A stretch of 64,000 nt of DNA from positions 221,901 through 285,900 of the forward strand of contig CALSPX010000013.1 in the NCBI GenBank assembly GCA_943788345.1, in the 5' to 3' direction. The position numbers and the translations under genes were made by a program. The stretch is from Ascidiaceihabitans sp023955215 (lineage in GTDB: Bacteria; Pseudomonadota; Alphaproteobacteria; Rhodobacterales; Rhodobacteraceae). The notes beneath the pieces are model-generated. The model saw only the letters and a list, made by a program, of their open reading frames with translations, searched no databases and had not been told where the DNA came from. Below, piece by piece: positions 1 through 8,034 of the stretch (position 1 is its first letter; every line of letters begins with the position of its first letter).

Positions 1-330
1 GCAATGTTTCGCGACATTCACGGCATGCGTCTTCGAGTGGCGACAAAGTACCACCGCTTGGTGCGGGAATTTTTGAGGGATGCGGGCGTCGCCGACTATG
101 CGTTGGTCGACAGTCAGGGTGCCACTGAAGGTACGGTTGCAAACGGAACTGCTGAAGCGATTGCAGATATTACAAGTACTGGTGACACGTTGCGCGCCAA
201 TCACCTGAAAATACTGAGCGACGGATTGGTGTTGGCCAGTCAAGCAACCCTTTGGCGCAGCAGGACTGCAGATTTGGATACAAAAGAACGTGCTGCTTTG
301 GCAGCTTTGTTAAGTCGCATCGAAATTTAA
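1..330 (+). CDS. hisG: ATP phosphoribosyltransferase, short form (3' part)
   Basis: Catalytic subunit of the first step of histidine synthesis: ATP plus PRPP gives phosphoribosyl-ATP. The gene runs in from the left edge in frame from base 1, so only the last ~109 residues are present. They include the PRPP-binding stretch VDSQGATEGTV and the C-terminal run ANHLKILSD typical of HisG. The protein ends soon after this, with no ACT-like regulatory domain, as expected for the short form that needs HisZ; hisZ is presumably upstream, outside the window. A bidirectional-looking hairpin follows the stop and separates it from the convergent nrdJ. Confidence 0.93.
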   Translation, partial: AMFRDIHGMRLRVATKYHRLVREFLRDAGVADYALVDSQGATEGTVANGTAEAIADITSTGDTLRANHLKILSDGLVLASQATLWRSRTADLDTKERAALAALLSRIEI

Positions 331-342
331 TCAGAAAAAAAA

Positions 343-374
343 TAGGGGCGCGGCCTAACTGCCTTGCGCCCCTA
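343..374 (-). terminator. Intrinsic terminator between hisG and nrdJ
   Basis: Nine-base stem TAGGGGCGC (343-351) pairs with GCGCCCCTA (366-374) around a 14-base loop. Read on the minus strand it is followed by a run of eight T, so it fits as the nrdJ terminator. On the plus strand it is followed by A's and is weaker for hisG. Confidence 0.8.
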
Positions 375-399
375 AAAAATCAAAAAACTCAATCAGTTC

Positions 400-2661
400 T
401 TAGCCACACTTGCTGAAGCCACAGCTGCCACAAGTCATGCAGCCCTCAACCATGCGCAAGTCATAGTCACCACAGCTGGAACATGCTTTGCCCCGTGGCT
501 GGTCCATTTTCATGATCTCGGCTTGTGGATCCGATTTAAGTCCCATGCCGGTACCTTCGATAAAGCCGGTTGCGACTAGGTGTTGTTCGATGACCCCACC
601 AATTGCGGCCAAGATCGATGGAATGTATTTGCCACCCATCCATGCGCCACCGCGTGGATCAAACACAGCTTTGAGTTCTTCGACAACAAACGAAACGTCA
701 CCACCACGGCGGAATACCGCGGAAATCATACGAGTCAGCGCTACAGTCCATGCAAAGTGTTCCATGTTTTTGGAGTTGATGAACACTTCAAACGGACGAC
801 GATGGCCACCATGGATCACGTCATTAATTGTGATGTAAATCGCGTGCTCGCTGTCAGGCCACTTTACTTTATATGTATTGCCTTCGAGTGCTTCTGGGCG
901 ATCAAGTGGCTCAGCCATATAAATGACATCCGCGCCCAGATCGACTTGGGGTGTTTCATCTGACGCTTCCGAAACGCTGAGGACAGAGCCCGTTACGTCA
1001 TTCGGGCGATAAGTCGTGCAGCCTTTGCAGCCCGTGTCCCATGCCTGCATGTATACATCTTTGAACGATTCAAAATCGATGTCCTTCGGGCAGTTGATCG
1101 TCTTCGAAATCGAGCTGTCGACCCACTTCTGCGCTGCGGCTTGCATCTTGACGTGGTCAAGTGGTGCCAGTGTTTGGGCGTTTACGAAGTAATCAGGAAG
1201 TTCTGCTTCGCCGAATTTATCGCGCCACATCTGCACAGCGTAATCCACAACTTCTTCTTCTGTGCGCGAACCGTCTTTTTGTAGAACCTTGCGGGTATAG
1301 GCATATGCGAATACCGGCTCGATGCCAGAGCTTACGTTGCCAGCATACAAGCTGATCGTGCCTGTTGGGGCGATCGAGGTCAGCAATGCGTTGCGAATGC
1401 CATGTTTGCCAATCGCGTCACGAACGTCCTGGTCCATCATTTCCATAGTACCTGAGGCTAAGTAGCCCTCGGCGTCAAACAAAGGGAACGCGCCTTTTTC
1501 CTTAGCCAGATCGACAGATGCCAAATATGCAGCGCGGGCAATTGCTTTTAGCCAGGCTTCGGTCTGCTGCGCCGCTTCGTCTGAGCCGTAGCGCTCACCA
1601 ACCATCAGCAATGCGTCGGCCAGGCCAGTTACACCCAAACCAATACGGCGTTTTGCTTGAGCTTCGCGTGCTTGAGCTTCGAGTGGGAATTTGGATGCAT
1701 CAACAACGTTGTCCATCATGCGGACGGCGGTTGCGACCAAATCAGACAATGCAGTTTCGTCTAATTGCGCATTGTCACCGAATGGGTCTGAAACCAAGCG
1801 GGCCATGTTGATGGAACCCAGTAGACACGCGCCGTATGGCGGCAACGGCTGTTCGCCACACGGGTTTGTTGCGGCAATTGACTCGCAATAGTTCAGGTTG
1901 TTGGCGTCGTTGATACGGTCGATGAAGATCACGCCTGGTTCAGCGTAATCATATGTCGATTGCATGATCTTGTCCCACAGTTCGCGGGCTTGAACGGTTT
2001 TGTAGACTTCACCGTTGAAAAGCAAATCCCATAAACCGTCAGATTTCACAGCTTCCATAAATGGGTCGGTGATCAAAACGGATACGTTAAACATACGTAA
2101 ACGGGCCGCATCGGATTTAGCAGTTATAAAATCATCAATATCTGGGTGGTCACAACGCATGGTTGCCATCATTGCACCGCGGCGCGAGCCTGCCGACATA
2201 ATCGTGCGGCACATCGCGTCCCAGACATCCATGAACGACAGAGGACCAGATGCGTCTGCAGCTACACCTTTTACGTCAGCGCCCTTAGGGCGGATTGTGC
2301 TAAAGTCGTAACCAATACCACCACCCTGCTGCATCGTAAGTGCCGCTTCTTTGAGCATGTCAAAGATGCCGCCCATGCTATCTGGGATGGTGCCCATCAC
2401 GAAACAGTTAAACATAGTAACTTTGCGCGCAGTGCCTGCACCCGCTGTAATCCGGCCGGCTGGAAGGAATTTAAAATCCTCTAGGGCCTCATAGAATTTA
2501 CCTTCCCATGCGCTTGGGTCTTTTTCCACTGACGCGAGGTCGTTGGCGATACGGCGCCATGAGTCTTCAACGGTTACATCTTTTGGAGTGCCATCTGCCT
2601 CTTTAAAACGATATTTCATATCCCAAATTTGTTCGGCGATGGGGGCAGCAAAGCGGGTCAT
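400..2661 (-). CDS. nrdJ: Adenosylcobalamin-dependent (class II) ribonucleotide reductase
   Basis: Reduces ribonucleotides to deoxyribonucleotides using coenzyme B12 for radical generation, so it does not depend on oxygen. The 753-residue protein has the class II core with the NPCGEQ active-site motif near residue 265, followed by PPYGACLLGSIN. The C-terminal tail carries several Cys pairs (CSSC, CMTC, CGFSKC), as in the short NrdJ of Rhodobacteraceae that use a Cys-rich tail for re-reduction. The start has a good AAGGA ribosome site about 8 bases upstream. It stands alone and convergent to hisG. I saw no cobalamin riboswitch in the 140-base upstream gap. Confidence 0.95.
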   Translation of the reverse strand: MTRFAAPIAEQIWDMKYRFKEADGTPKDVTVEDSWRRIANDLASVEKDPSAWEGKFYEALEDFKFLPAGRITAGAGTARKVTMFNCFVMGTIPDSMGGIFDMLKEAALTMQQGGGIGYDFSTIRPKGADVKGVAADASGPLSFMDVWDAMCRTIMSAGSRRGAMMATMRCDHPDIDDFITAKSDAARLRMFNVSVLITDPFMEAVKSDGLWDLLFNGEVYKTVQARELWDKIMQSTYDYAEPGVIFIDRINDANNLNYCESIAATNPCGEQPLPPYGACLLGSINMARLVSDPFGDNAQLDETALSDLVATAVRMMDNVVDASKFPLEAQAREAQAKRRIGLGVTGLADALLMVGERYGSDEAAQQTEAWLKAIARAAYLASVDLAKEKGAFPLFDAEGYLASGTMEMMDQDVRDAIGKHGIRNALLTSIAPTGTISLYAGNVSSGIEPVFAYAYTRKVLQKDGSRTEEEVVDYAVQMWRDKFGEAELPDYFVNAQTLAPLDHVKMQAAAQKWVDSSISKTINCPKDIDFESFKDVYMQAWDTGCKGCTTYRPNDVTGSVLSVSEASDETPQVDLGADVIYMAEPLDRPEALEGNTYKVKWPDSEHAIYITINDVIHGGHRRPFEVFINSKNMEHFAWTVALTRMISAVFRRGGDVSFVVEELKAVFDPRGGAWMGGKYIPSILAAIGGVIEQHLVATGFIEGTGMGLKSDPQAEIMKMDQPRGKACSSCGDYDLRMVEGCMTCGSCGFSKCG

Positions 2662-2801
2662 AGCATGATTCCTTAAGATGTCGTTGGGCGTGTTGCAGAA
2701 GATTACCTAGCCCGTTTTTGCAGACGTCCACAACTACTTGATAAACTTTCCACCCAGACTAATTTATGACACAGGTGGTACTACATTTAGGTGGGGCAGG
2801 G

Positions 2802-3233
2802 ATGAGCAAAGCAATCAATCTAATAAAGTTATCAGTAGGCACTGAAAACGTTGAAGGTTTGGAAGATTGGCAATCCATTCGCCAGATGCAAACCGCTGAC
2901 GGCTTGCCGCATCACGTCACTCGCATGTGGCCCAAGCGCGAAGCGGAAATATTAAATGGCGGCTCAATTTACTGGGTGATCAAAGGAGCGATCCAATGTC
3001 GTCAGCGCATAATACGCTTAGATGAGTTTATTGGCTCTGATGGAATTAGCCGTTGTTCGATCGTATCTGACCCTGAATTGGTGCTGACACAAGCTAGCCT
3101 AAAGCGTCCATTTCAAGGCTGGCGGTACCTCAAGGTTGAAGATGCGCCGATTGATTTGCCTAAAAGTCGCAGTCAAGAAGAGCCGTTGCCAGACGAATTG
3201 AACAGAGCCCTTGCTGAAATTGGGGTTCTGTAA
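2802..3233 (+). CDS. DUF1489 family protein
   Basis: Small conserved alphaproteobacterial protein of unknown function (DUF1489, COG5458), 143 residues from the chosen start. I prefer the ATG at 2802 over an in-frame ATG at 2766: the protein then begins MSKAINLIKLSVG, the usual start of this family, and has GGGGCAGGG just upstream. Later segments such as YWVIKGAIQCRQRI and LVLTQASLKRPFQGWRYL are family-like. No signal peptide or membrane segment is seen. It is divergent from nrdJ and its role cannot be read from its neighbours. Confidence 0.85.
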   Translation: MSKAINLIKLSVGTENVEGLEDWQSIRQMQTADGLPHHVTRMWPKREAEILNGGSIYWVIKGAIQCRQRIIRLDEFIGSDGISRCSIVSDPELVLTQASLKRPFQGWRYLKVEDAPIDLPKSRSQEEPLPDELNRALAEIGVL

Positions 3234-3398
3234 CTGGCTAACTGTAAACGATGGCTTTGCTGAACCTCAATCATGGGATGTTTATCTTGCCACACTATCG
3301 CGAAAATACGGGCCGCAGGGCGGTTTTTGCTAGCGCGAACGCGTTTGTCTCACTACCCGTTGTCTCGCTCGGGGGGGCATTTGATACCGGATGAATTT

Positions 3399-4324
3399 AT
3401 GCTTCGTTTTTTTATAACCGCCCTTGTAGCCCTACTGATCTCCTTGACCTCAGCTCACGCAGGTGACCGCACCCGTATCGGGTATGGTCGCTTGATAACG
3501 AATGACTTTATCGGAGATGGTAAAGATCGCTGGCGCAGTGGCGCAGTGGCTCAGTCGCGTCTTCTCGCGTGTGGGGGCCTGAATGGTCAGGGCAATTGCC
3601 ATCCGGTATTGGTGAGATCATCGAACTTCGCTTGGGCGCAGAAATCATAGCGCCAGAAAACCTGACAACCTTCCGTCGTGCAGATCGACGCTATGCCACA
3701 TCTTTATCGATAGGGGCGCATACACATTACCTCGCTGGTAAGACTGAAGTGGCTGCCGGTGTCGATCTTGTTTTTGTTGGACCACAAACGGGCCTCTCGC
3801 AATTCCAACGTGCATTGCACAATGCGCTGGGGGTTCCGGAGCCAGACGACTCTGTCCTACGCAATCAGGTTGCAAACAGTATCAACCCAACGGTTTCGTT
3901 GGAGTTGGGGAGATCATTGGACTTAAGTGAACGCACTCATGTTCGCCCTTTTGTTGAGGCACGTGCAGGTGTGGAAACATACATGCGTGCCGGATTTGAT
4001 TTAACTTTCGGTGCATTGGTGCGCGGAGAACTTTTGACGCGTGATACAGTCTCTGGCCAACGGTACCCCACCATTGCGAATGATTGGACTGGCTTAAGTG
4101 CGGTCTTCGGCGCAGATATCGCATATGTGGGGAGCTCAGTTTATTTCCCTGAAACGCGTGGTCCGGTTGTGAATAAAACACGCGAACGCGTTCGCCTAGG
4201 CGTGCACTGGCAGGGCAAAAAGGATACGGCTATGTTTTACGGTATGACATGGCTCGGTGAAGAATTTGAGGGGCAAGACGGCGGCCAACTTATCGGCTCT
4301 GCGCGGCTCAACTATAGGTTCTAA
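3399..4324 (+). pseudogene. LpxR-like (DUF2219) outer-membrane protein, frameshifted
   Basis: Looks like a lipid A-modifier LpxR family outer-membrane beta-barrel, a family whose characterised members remove acyl chains from lipid A. The ATG at 3399 gives a signal peptide (MLRFFITALVALLISL, cleavage after AHA) and RIGYGRLITNDFIGDG, then the frame is lost near 3540. The rest of the barrel continues in the +2 frame (WGPEWSG, IELRLGAEIIAP, PFVEARAGVE, GVHWQGK) and ends with Phe (LNYRF), as barrels do. An 8-bp tandem duplication at 3531-3546 explains the shift: removing one copy restores a continuous reading frame, with RWRSGSVASSRVWGPEW across the joint. As it stands only an 83-residue product is made, unless the repeat changes length. 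Confidence 0.8.
3531..3554 (+). repeat. 8-bp tandem repeat disrupting the LpxR-like gene
   Basis: TGGCGCAG occurs twice head to tail (3531-3538 and 3539-3546), followed by the near copy TGGCTCAG (3547-3554). Two exact copies put the downstream barrel out of frame; one copy restores it. Confidence 0.9.
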
Positions 4325-4438
4325 TCGCAACACTTTGGGAACTGACACAATTTTGGTCTTCCCAGCATGATTCGGTTTTGTTAACGATTGACCAATAGAA
4401 GCCCAAAAGGGCTCGTAAATGAGGCAGGCAAGCAGGCA

Positions 4439-5503
4439 ATGAAAACGGGCTTTAAAGGCACGTTCGTCATCTCCTGGTCGCAAACAGAAATAGACGGTCT
4501 TGAGGCCGCGCCAGTGCAATCCTTAGACGTGGGTGCGGCGTGGTCCTGGAGAGGGGACGCCATCCGTGTGGATGGCCCGGCTGAAGTGTTGCGGCTAGAT
4601 AGAGCGGATGAATCAAAGAATCTACGTAAACGGGCAGCAAGAATGGTGCACCGTTTGGTCGGCGCAGCAGTTGATCACAAGCCACTCGTTCCACATGAGT
4701 TTACGGATGAAAATCCTCTTGTGGACTGCAGCTTTGTTGTCACCGATGGAGCGCAAAGCTACACCGTTACCTTGATCGAAGTTGGGCGGGGCTCTCAACC
4801 ACTTCTGATGTTCTTAGATGAAATCCCGCCGCGTGATTGTGATCTTTGGGTCGTGCACCACACGTTGGGTGTGGTTTCAGCCAACCCAATGGGTCCCGAA
4901 AGCGGTGGCGTAATTTGCTTTACGCCGGGAACACGCATTCGCACCCCTGAAGGTTTGCGCTTGGTGCAGGACCTGCGTGAAGGCGACATGGTTCAGACCA
5001 AAGACAATGGTGCGCAAGAAATCGTTTGGAAAGGTGCGCGTCGCATGACTGGGGCACGCATGTTTGCGATGCCACACTTGCGTCCAATCCGCATCCGCAT
5101 GGGCGCTCTTGGTGTCGAACGTCCCGATGAAGAGCTATTGGTGTCACCGAGCCACCGGATGTTGATCCAAGGGGATGAGGCGATGGCCTTGTTCAACACG
5201 CCCGAAATTTTGGTCGCGGCAAAGGATTTGATCAACGGTAAGACTGTGACAGTTGATGTGACCGTTCAGGAAGTGACGTATATCCACTTGCTGCTGTCTA
5301 ATCATCAAATTCTCTGGGCAAACGGAGTGGAAACCGAAAGCTTCCATCCAGCTAATGCAGCCCTCACGACACTTGAGGCGTCTGATCGCAAACGGCTTGT
5401 TGCGCAATTTCCTGACTTGGAGTTTGATCCACATACTTACGGTGGCTACGCTCGTCGTAACCTTTCAGCGACTGAAGCTGCGATAATGAACCACGTGGCT
5501 TAA
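4439..5503 (+). CDS. Hint-domain (Hedgehog/intein-like) protein
   Basis: 354-residue protein whose C-terminal half is a Hint-type domain (Hint_2 family): it begins with CFTPGTRIRTPEG at about residue 160, then VQDLREGDMVQT, a block B-like SPSHRML and a C-terminal HQILWANGVETESF. The N-terminal ~155 residues, with FVISWSQTEIDGL near the start, have no function I recognise. Stand-alone Hint proteins are abundant in roseobacters, often as secreted or self-processing proteins, but the substrate is unknown. The start MKTGFKG (4439) is preferred over a TTG at 4388, which would add 17 unconserved residues. The gene is convergent with the TlpA-like gene, 17 bp apart. Confidence 0.8.
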   Translation: MKTGFKGTFVISWSQTEIDGLEAAPVQSLDVGAAWSWRGDAIRVDGPAEVLRLDRADESKNLRKRAARMVHRLVGAAVDHKPLVPHEFTDENPLVDCSFVVTDGAQSYTVTLIEVGRGSQPLLMFLDEIPPRDCDLWVVHHTLGVVSANPMGPESGGVICFTPGTRIRTPEGLRLVQDLREGDMVQTKDNGAQEIVWKGARRMTGARMFAMPHLRPIRIRMGALGVERPDEELLVSPSHRMLIQGDEAMALFNTPEILVAAKDLINGKTVTVDVTVQEVTYIHLLLSNHQILWANGVETESFHPANAALTTLEASDRKRLVAQFPDLEFDPHTYGGYARRNLSATEAAIMNHVA

Positions 5504-5520
5504 ACGCCTCGTGGTGCCAA

Positions 5521-6081
5521 TCACTCGGATTTGATCAGCTCTGCGATTATCGCTTTTGCGCTGTCAGACGACCAATCTGCATCACCGCGCAGTCTTGCGA
5601 TCTCTTCGCCGTTTGGGTCCATGATCACCGTGATAGGCAATCCAAAAATACCCATTTGGCTGGCAAGTGCTTGCTTGGGGTCCTGATACCGTGGAAGGTT
5701 TTTAATGCCTGAATCTGCGAAGAATTTTGAAATGCCCGCAGGGGTGTTGCGACCAGTTGCGATTGTGACAACTTCAAAGTTGTCACCACTAAATTCAGTC
5801 TGTAGCTCTGACAGCATCGGCATTTCTTTGCGACAAGGTGCACACCACGTTGCCCAAAAATTAACCAAGACATATTTGCCGCTGTAGTCGTCTAAGGTTT
5901 TCTCGCCTCCGGCGTCTGGCAAAAAGAATGCCGCGCTCGACGTGGCTTCTGGCGTTGAATGGAACACCAATTTTTTCATGTCACCGGTGCGCAAAGCCGC
6001 CGCTGCGGACGAGTCTGCAAAGCTAGGGGTGGCACCAAGGGCAATCGCCGTATACATGATCGCAGCAATATAACGTTTCAT
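5521..6081 (-). CDS. TlpA-family thiol-disulfide oxidoreductase
   Basis: Exported thioredoxin-like protein of 186 residues. It has an N-terminal signal sequence (cleavage probably after PSFA), then an AhpC/TSA-redoxin fold with the active-site motif WCAPC near residue 81 and a cis-Pro segment GLPITVIMDPNGE. Such proteins keep periplasmic cysteines reduced, for example for cytochrome c maturation or copper-site assembly; the partner here cannot be inferred. The start has a GGAGGG site directly upstream. It is transcribed divergently from argH with only 22 bp between the two start codons. Confidence 0.88.
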   Translation of the reverse strand: MKRYIAAIMYTAIALGATPSFADSSAAAALRTGDMKKLVFHSTPEATSSAAFFLPDAGGEKTLDDYSGKYVLVNFWATWCAPCRKEMPMLSELQTEFSGDNFEVVTIATGRNTPAGISKFFADSGIKNLPRYQDPKQALASQMGIFGLPITVIMDPNGEEIARLRGDADWSSDSAKAIIAELIKSE

Positions 6082-6103
6082 TTTCCCTCCGAAGGGTCAG
6101 ACG

Positions 6104-7495
6104 ATGACAAAGAAAACCAGCAATACCATGTGGGGCGGCCGTTTTGCCGCTGGCCCCGACGCGATTATGGAGGCAATCAATGCCTCAATCGGTTTCGACC
6201 AGCGCATGGCATCCCAAGATATCGAAGGCTCGCGCGCCCATGCCGCAATGTTGGCGGCGACAGGTATTATTACAGATAGTGATGCTGAAGCCATTCGTGA
6301 AGGCCTTCTCACGGTCTTGTCAGAAATTGAGGGTGGAACGTTTCAGTTCTCAACCGCGCTGGAAGACATTCACATGAATGTGGAAAGCCGTTTGAAAGAA
6401 ATCATCGGCGAACCTGCAGGTCGTTTGCACACAGGTCGTTCGCGAAATGACCAAGTGGCTACTGACTTTAAGCTGTGGGTGCGTGATCAATTCGACGCCG
6501 CCGAAGCTGGTTTGATTGCTTTGATCCAAGCCCTTTTGGGGCAAGCCGAAGCAGGGGCCGATTGGGTCATGCCTGGTTTTACGCACCTTCAAACCGCGCA
6601 ACCTGTAACATGGGGCCACCATATGATGGCCTATGTTGAAATGTTTGGCCGTGATTTGTCCCGTGTGCGGGATGCGCGCAAGCGGATGAACGAATCCCCA
6701 CTTGGTGCTGCGGCACTTGCGGGCACGTCTTTCCCAATCGATCGCCACATGACTGCTGAAGCTTTGGGCTTTGACCGTCCATCAGCAAACTCACTGGACG
6801 CAGTGTCCGACCGTGACTTTGCCTTGGATTTCCTAAGCGTGGCCAGCATCACTGCGATGCACCTGTCCCGTTTTGCTGAAGAGTTGGTGATTTGGTCCTC
6901 TGCTCAGTTCCGTTTCGTTACACTGTCGGACCGTTTTTCAACGGGTTCTTCAATCATGCCACAAAAGAAAAACCCGGATGCTGCCGAATTGATCCGCGCC
7001 AAAGTTGGTCGGATTTATGGCGCGAATACTGGGTTGATGATAGTGATGAAGGGGCTGCCGCTGGCCTATTCCAAGGACATGCAGGAAGACAAAGAGCAAG
7101 TCTTCGATGCGGCTGATTCATGGATGCTGGCGATGGCTGCCATGGAAGGTATGGTCAAAGATATGACCGCCAATTGTGATAGCTTAAAAGCTGCCGCGGG
7201 GTCGGGGTTTAGCACCGCAACAGATTTGGCCGACTGGTTGGTTCGCGTTTTGGGCATGCCATTCCGCGATGCGCACCACGTAACCGGAACGCTTGTTGCG
7301 CTTGCTGAAAGCAAAGGCTGTGATCTACCCGATCTGACCCTTGAAGATATGAAATCAGCCCACGAAAATATTACAGCCGAAGTCTTTGACGTCTTAGGCG
7401 TGCAAAATTCAGTGGACTCGCGTATGTCTTATGGCGGAACAGCACCTGCGCAAGTGCGCATTCAGGTGCAGCGCTGGAAGGATATATTGAAATGA
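6104..7495 (+). CDS. argH: Argininosuccinate lyase
   Basis: Last step of arginine synthesis: argininosuccinate gives arginine and fumarate. At 463 residues it is the normal length. It begins MWGGRF, contains HTGRSRNDQVATD and FTHLQTAQP, and has the fumarase/aspartase-superfamily signature GSSIMPQKKNPD near residue 285. The stop overlaps the start of a small lipoprotein gene by four bases (ATGA), so argH, the lipoprotein, DUF2834 and probably lysA are co-transcribed. The link of arginine and lysine genes in this order is common in the family. Confidence 0.97.
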   Translation: MTKKTSNTMWGGRFAAGPDAIMEAINASIGFDQRMASQDIEGSRAHAAMLAATGIITDSDAEAIREGLLTVLSEIEGGTFQFSTALEDIHMNVESRLKEIIGEPAGRLHTGRSRNDQVATDFKLWVRDQFDAAEAGLIALIQALLGQAEAGADWVMPGFTHLQTAQPVTWGHHMMAYVEMFGRDLSRVRDARKRMNESPLGAAALAGTSFPIDRHMTAEALGFDRPSANSLDAVSDRDFALDFLSVASITAMHLSRFAEELVIWSSAQFRFVTLSDRFSTGSSIMPQKKNPDAAELIRAKVGRIYGANTGLMIVMKGLPLAYSKDMQEDKEQVFDAADSWMLAMAAMEGMVKDMTANCDSLKAAAGSGFSTATDLADWLVRVLGMPFRDAHHVTGTLVALAESKGCDLPDLTLEDMKSAHENITAEVFDVLGVQNSVDSRMSYGGTAPAQVRIQVQRWKDILK

Positions 7496-7668
7496 TCCGT
7501 TTTATTGCCCTTATTGCAGTGGCAGCACTTGCGTCTTGCGGCGTAGATGGTGCGCCGATTAAGCCTACTGTAAGCGCTGGTATTAACGTTGGTTCAGGTG
7601 GCGTGAAGACAGGTGTAAACCTTGGCGCAAGTAAGGGTCCATTGTCTGTCAATTGGAACCTGCTCTAA
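7492..7668 (+). CDS. Very small lipoprotein between argH and DUF2834
   Basis: A 58-residue protein reading MIRFIALIAVAALASCG at the N-terminus. The hydrophobic stretch followed by LASC is a lipobox, so the product is probably an approximately 42-residue mature lipoprotein. The rest is Gly/Val/Ser-rich (SAGINVGSGGVKTGVNLG). It overlaps the argH stop by four bases and its own stop overlaps the next start by one base, which argues strongly for translation. The same position downstream of argH is often occupied by a short lipoprotein in LysA/ArgH clusters, where it resembles LptM-type lipoproteins. Function unknown here. Confidence 0.75.
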   Translation: MIRFIALIAVAALASCGVDGAPIKPTVSAGINVGSGGVKTGVNLGASKGPLSVNWNLL

Positions 7669-7988
7669 TGCCGTCACCGTTGCGAATGATCTATTTGGCC
7701 CTCGCCATCTGGGGCGCTATCCATCCGATGTATTACTTTATTCAGTGGTTCGCCCAATACGGTTTCGACCTAATGGGTATGGTTGATGCGTGGCATGTGA
7801 ATGCTGCGTCTAGCGGCTTGGTCTGGGATTTAACAATCGCATTTATCGCGCTGACCGTATGGATCATTGCCGAAGTTGCCGTGCGGCGCAATTGGATTGC
7901 TTTGATCGCAATTCCAGCAGCGATCTGCATCGGCGTTTCATGCGGTTTGCCACTGTATCTATTTTTACGCACGCGGCCTGTAACATAG
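7668..7988 (+). CDS. DUF2834 membrane protein
   Basis: 106-residue integral membrane protein with three predicted helices (about residues 5-25, 50-70 and 75-98) and short loops; fits DUF2834, function unknown. The start at 7668 is taken because it overlaps the preceding stop (TAATG), whereas a TTG at 7653 lies inside the lipoprotein gene. Probably translated by coupling with the lipoprotein and followed by lysA after 46 bp. Confidence 0.8.
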   Translation: MPSPLRMIYLALAIWGAIHPMYYFIQWFAQYGFDLMGMVDAWHVNAASSGLVWDLTIAFIALTVWIIAEVAVRRNWIALIAIPAAICIGVSCGLPLYLFLRTRPVT

Positions 7989-8034
7989 GCCAGTTGCCAT
8001 TGATCTAGCCCCCAATTCGTGGCTATTCACAGGT

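Noticed and set aside
2662..2801. Cobalamin riboswitch or NrdR boxes upstream of nrdJ
   Set aside because: The gap is short and shows no B12-box-like conserved sequence and no clear NrdR palindrome; two CCAC-containing segments are too weak to call.
2821..2831. TAATAAAGTTA similar to the ecm/ccrA element
   Set aside because: It lies inside the DUF1489 coding sequence in codons for the conserved NLIKLS motif, and lacks the last two bases; chance match.
3555..3570. Repeated TCGCGT 10 bp apart as the cause of the LpxR-like frameshift
   Set aside because: Removing 10 bp puts the downstream part in the wrong frame with an early stop. The 8-bp TGGCGCAG duplication restores the frame exactly.
6082..6103. 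Special regulator site in the 22-bp gap between tlpA-like gene and argH
   Set aside because: The gap only holds the two ribosome sites; promoters must lie inside the opposite genes, and nothing palindromic beyond CCCTTCGGAGGG-like complementarity of the two ribosome sites is seen.
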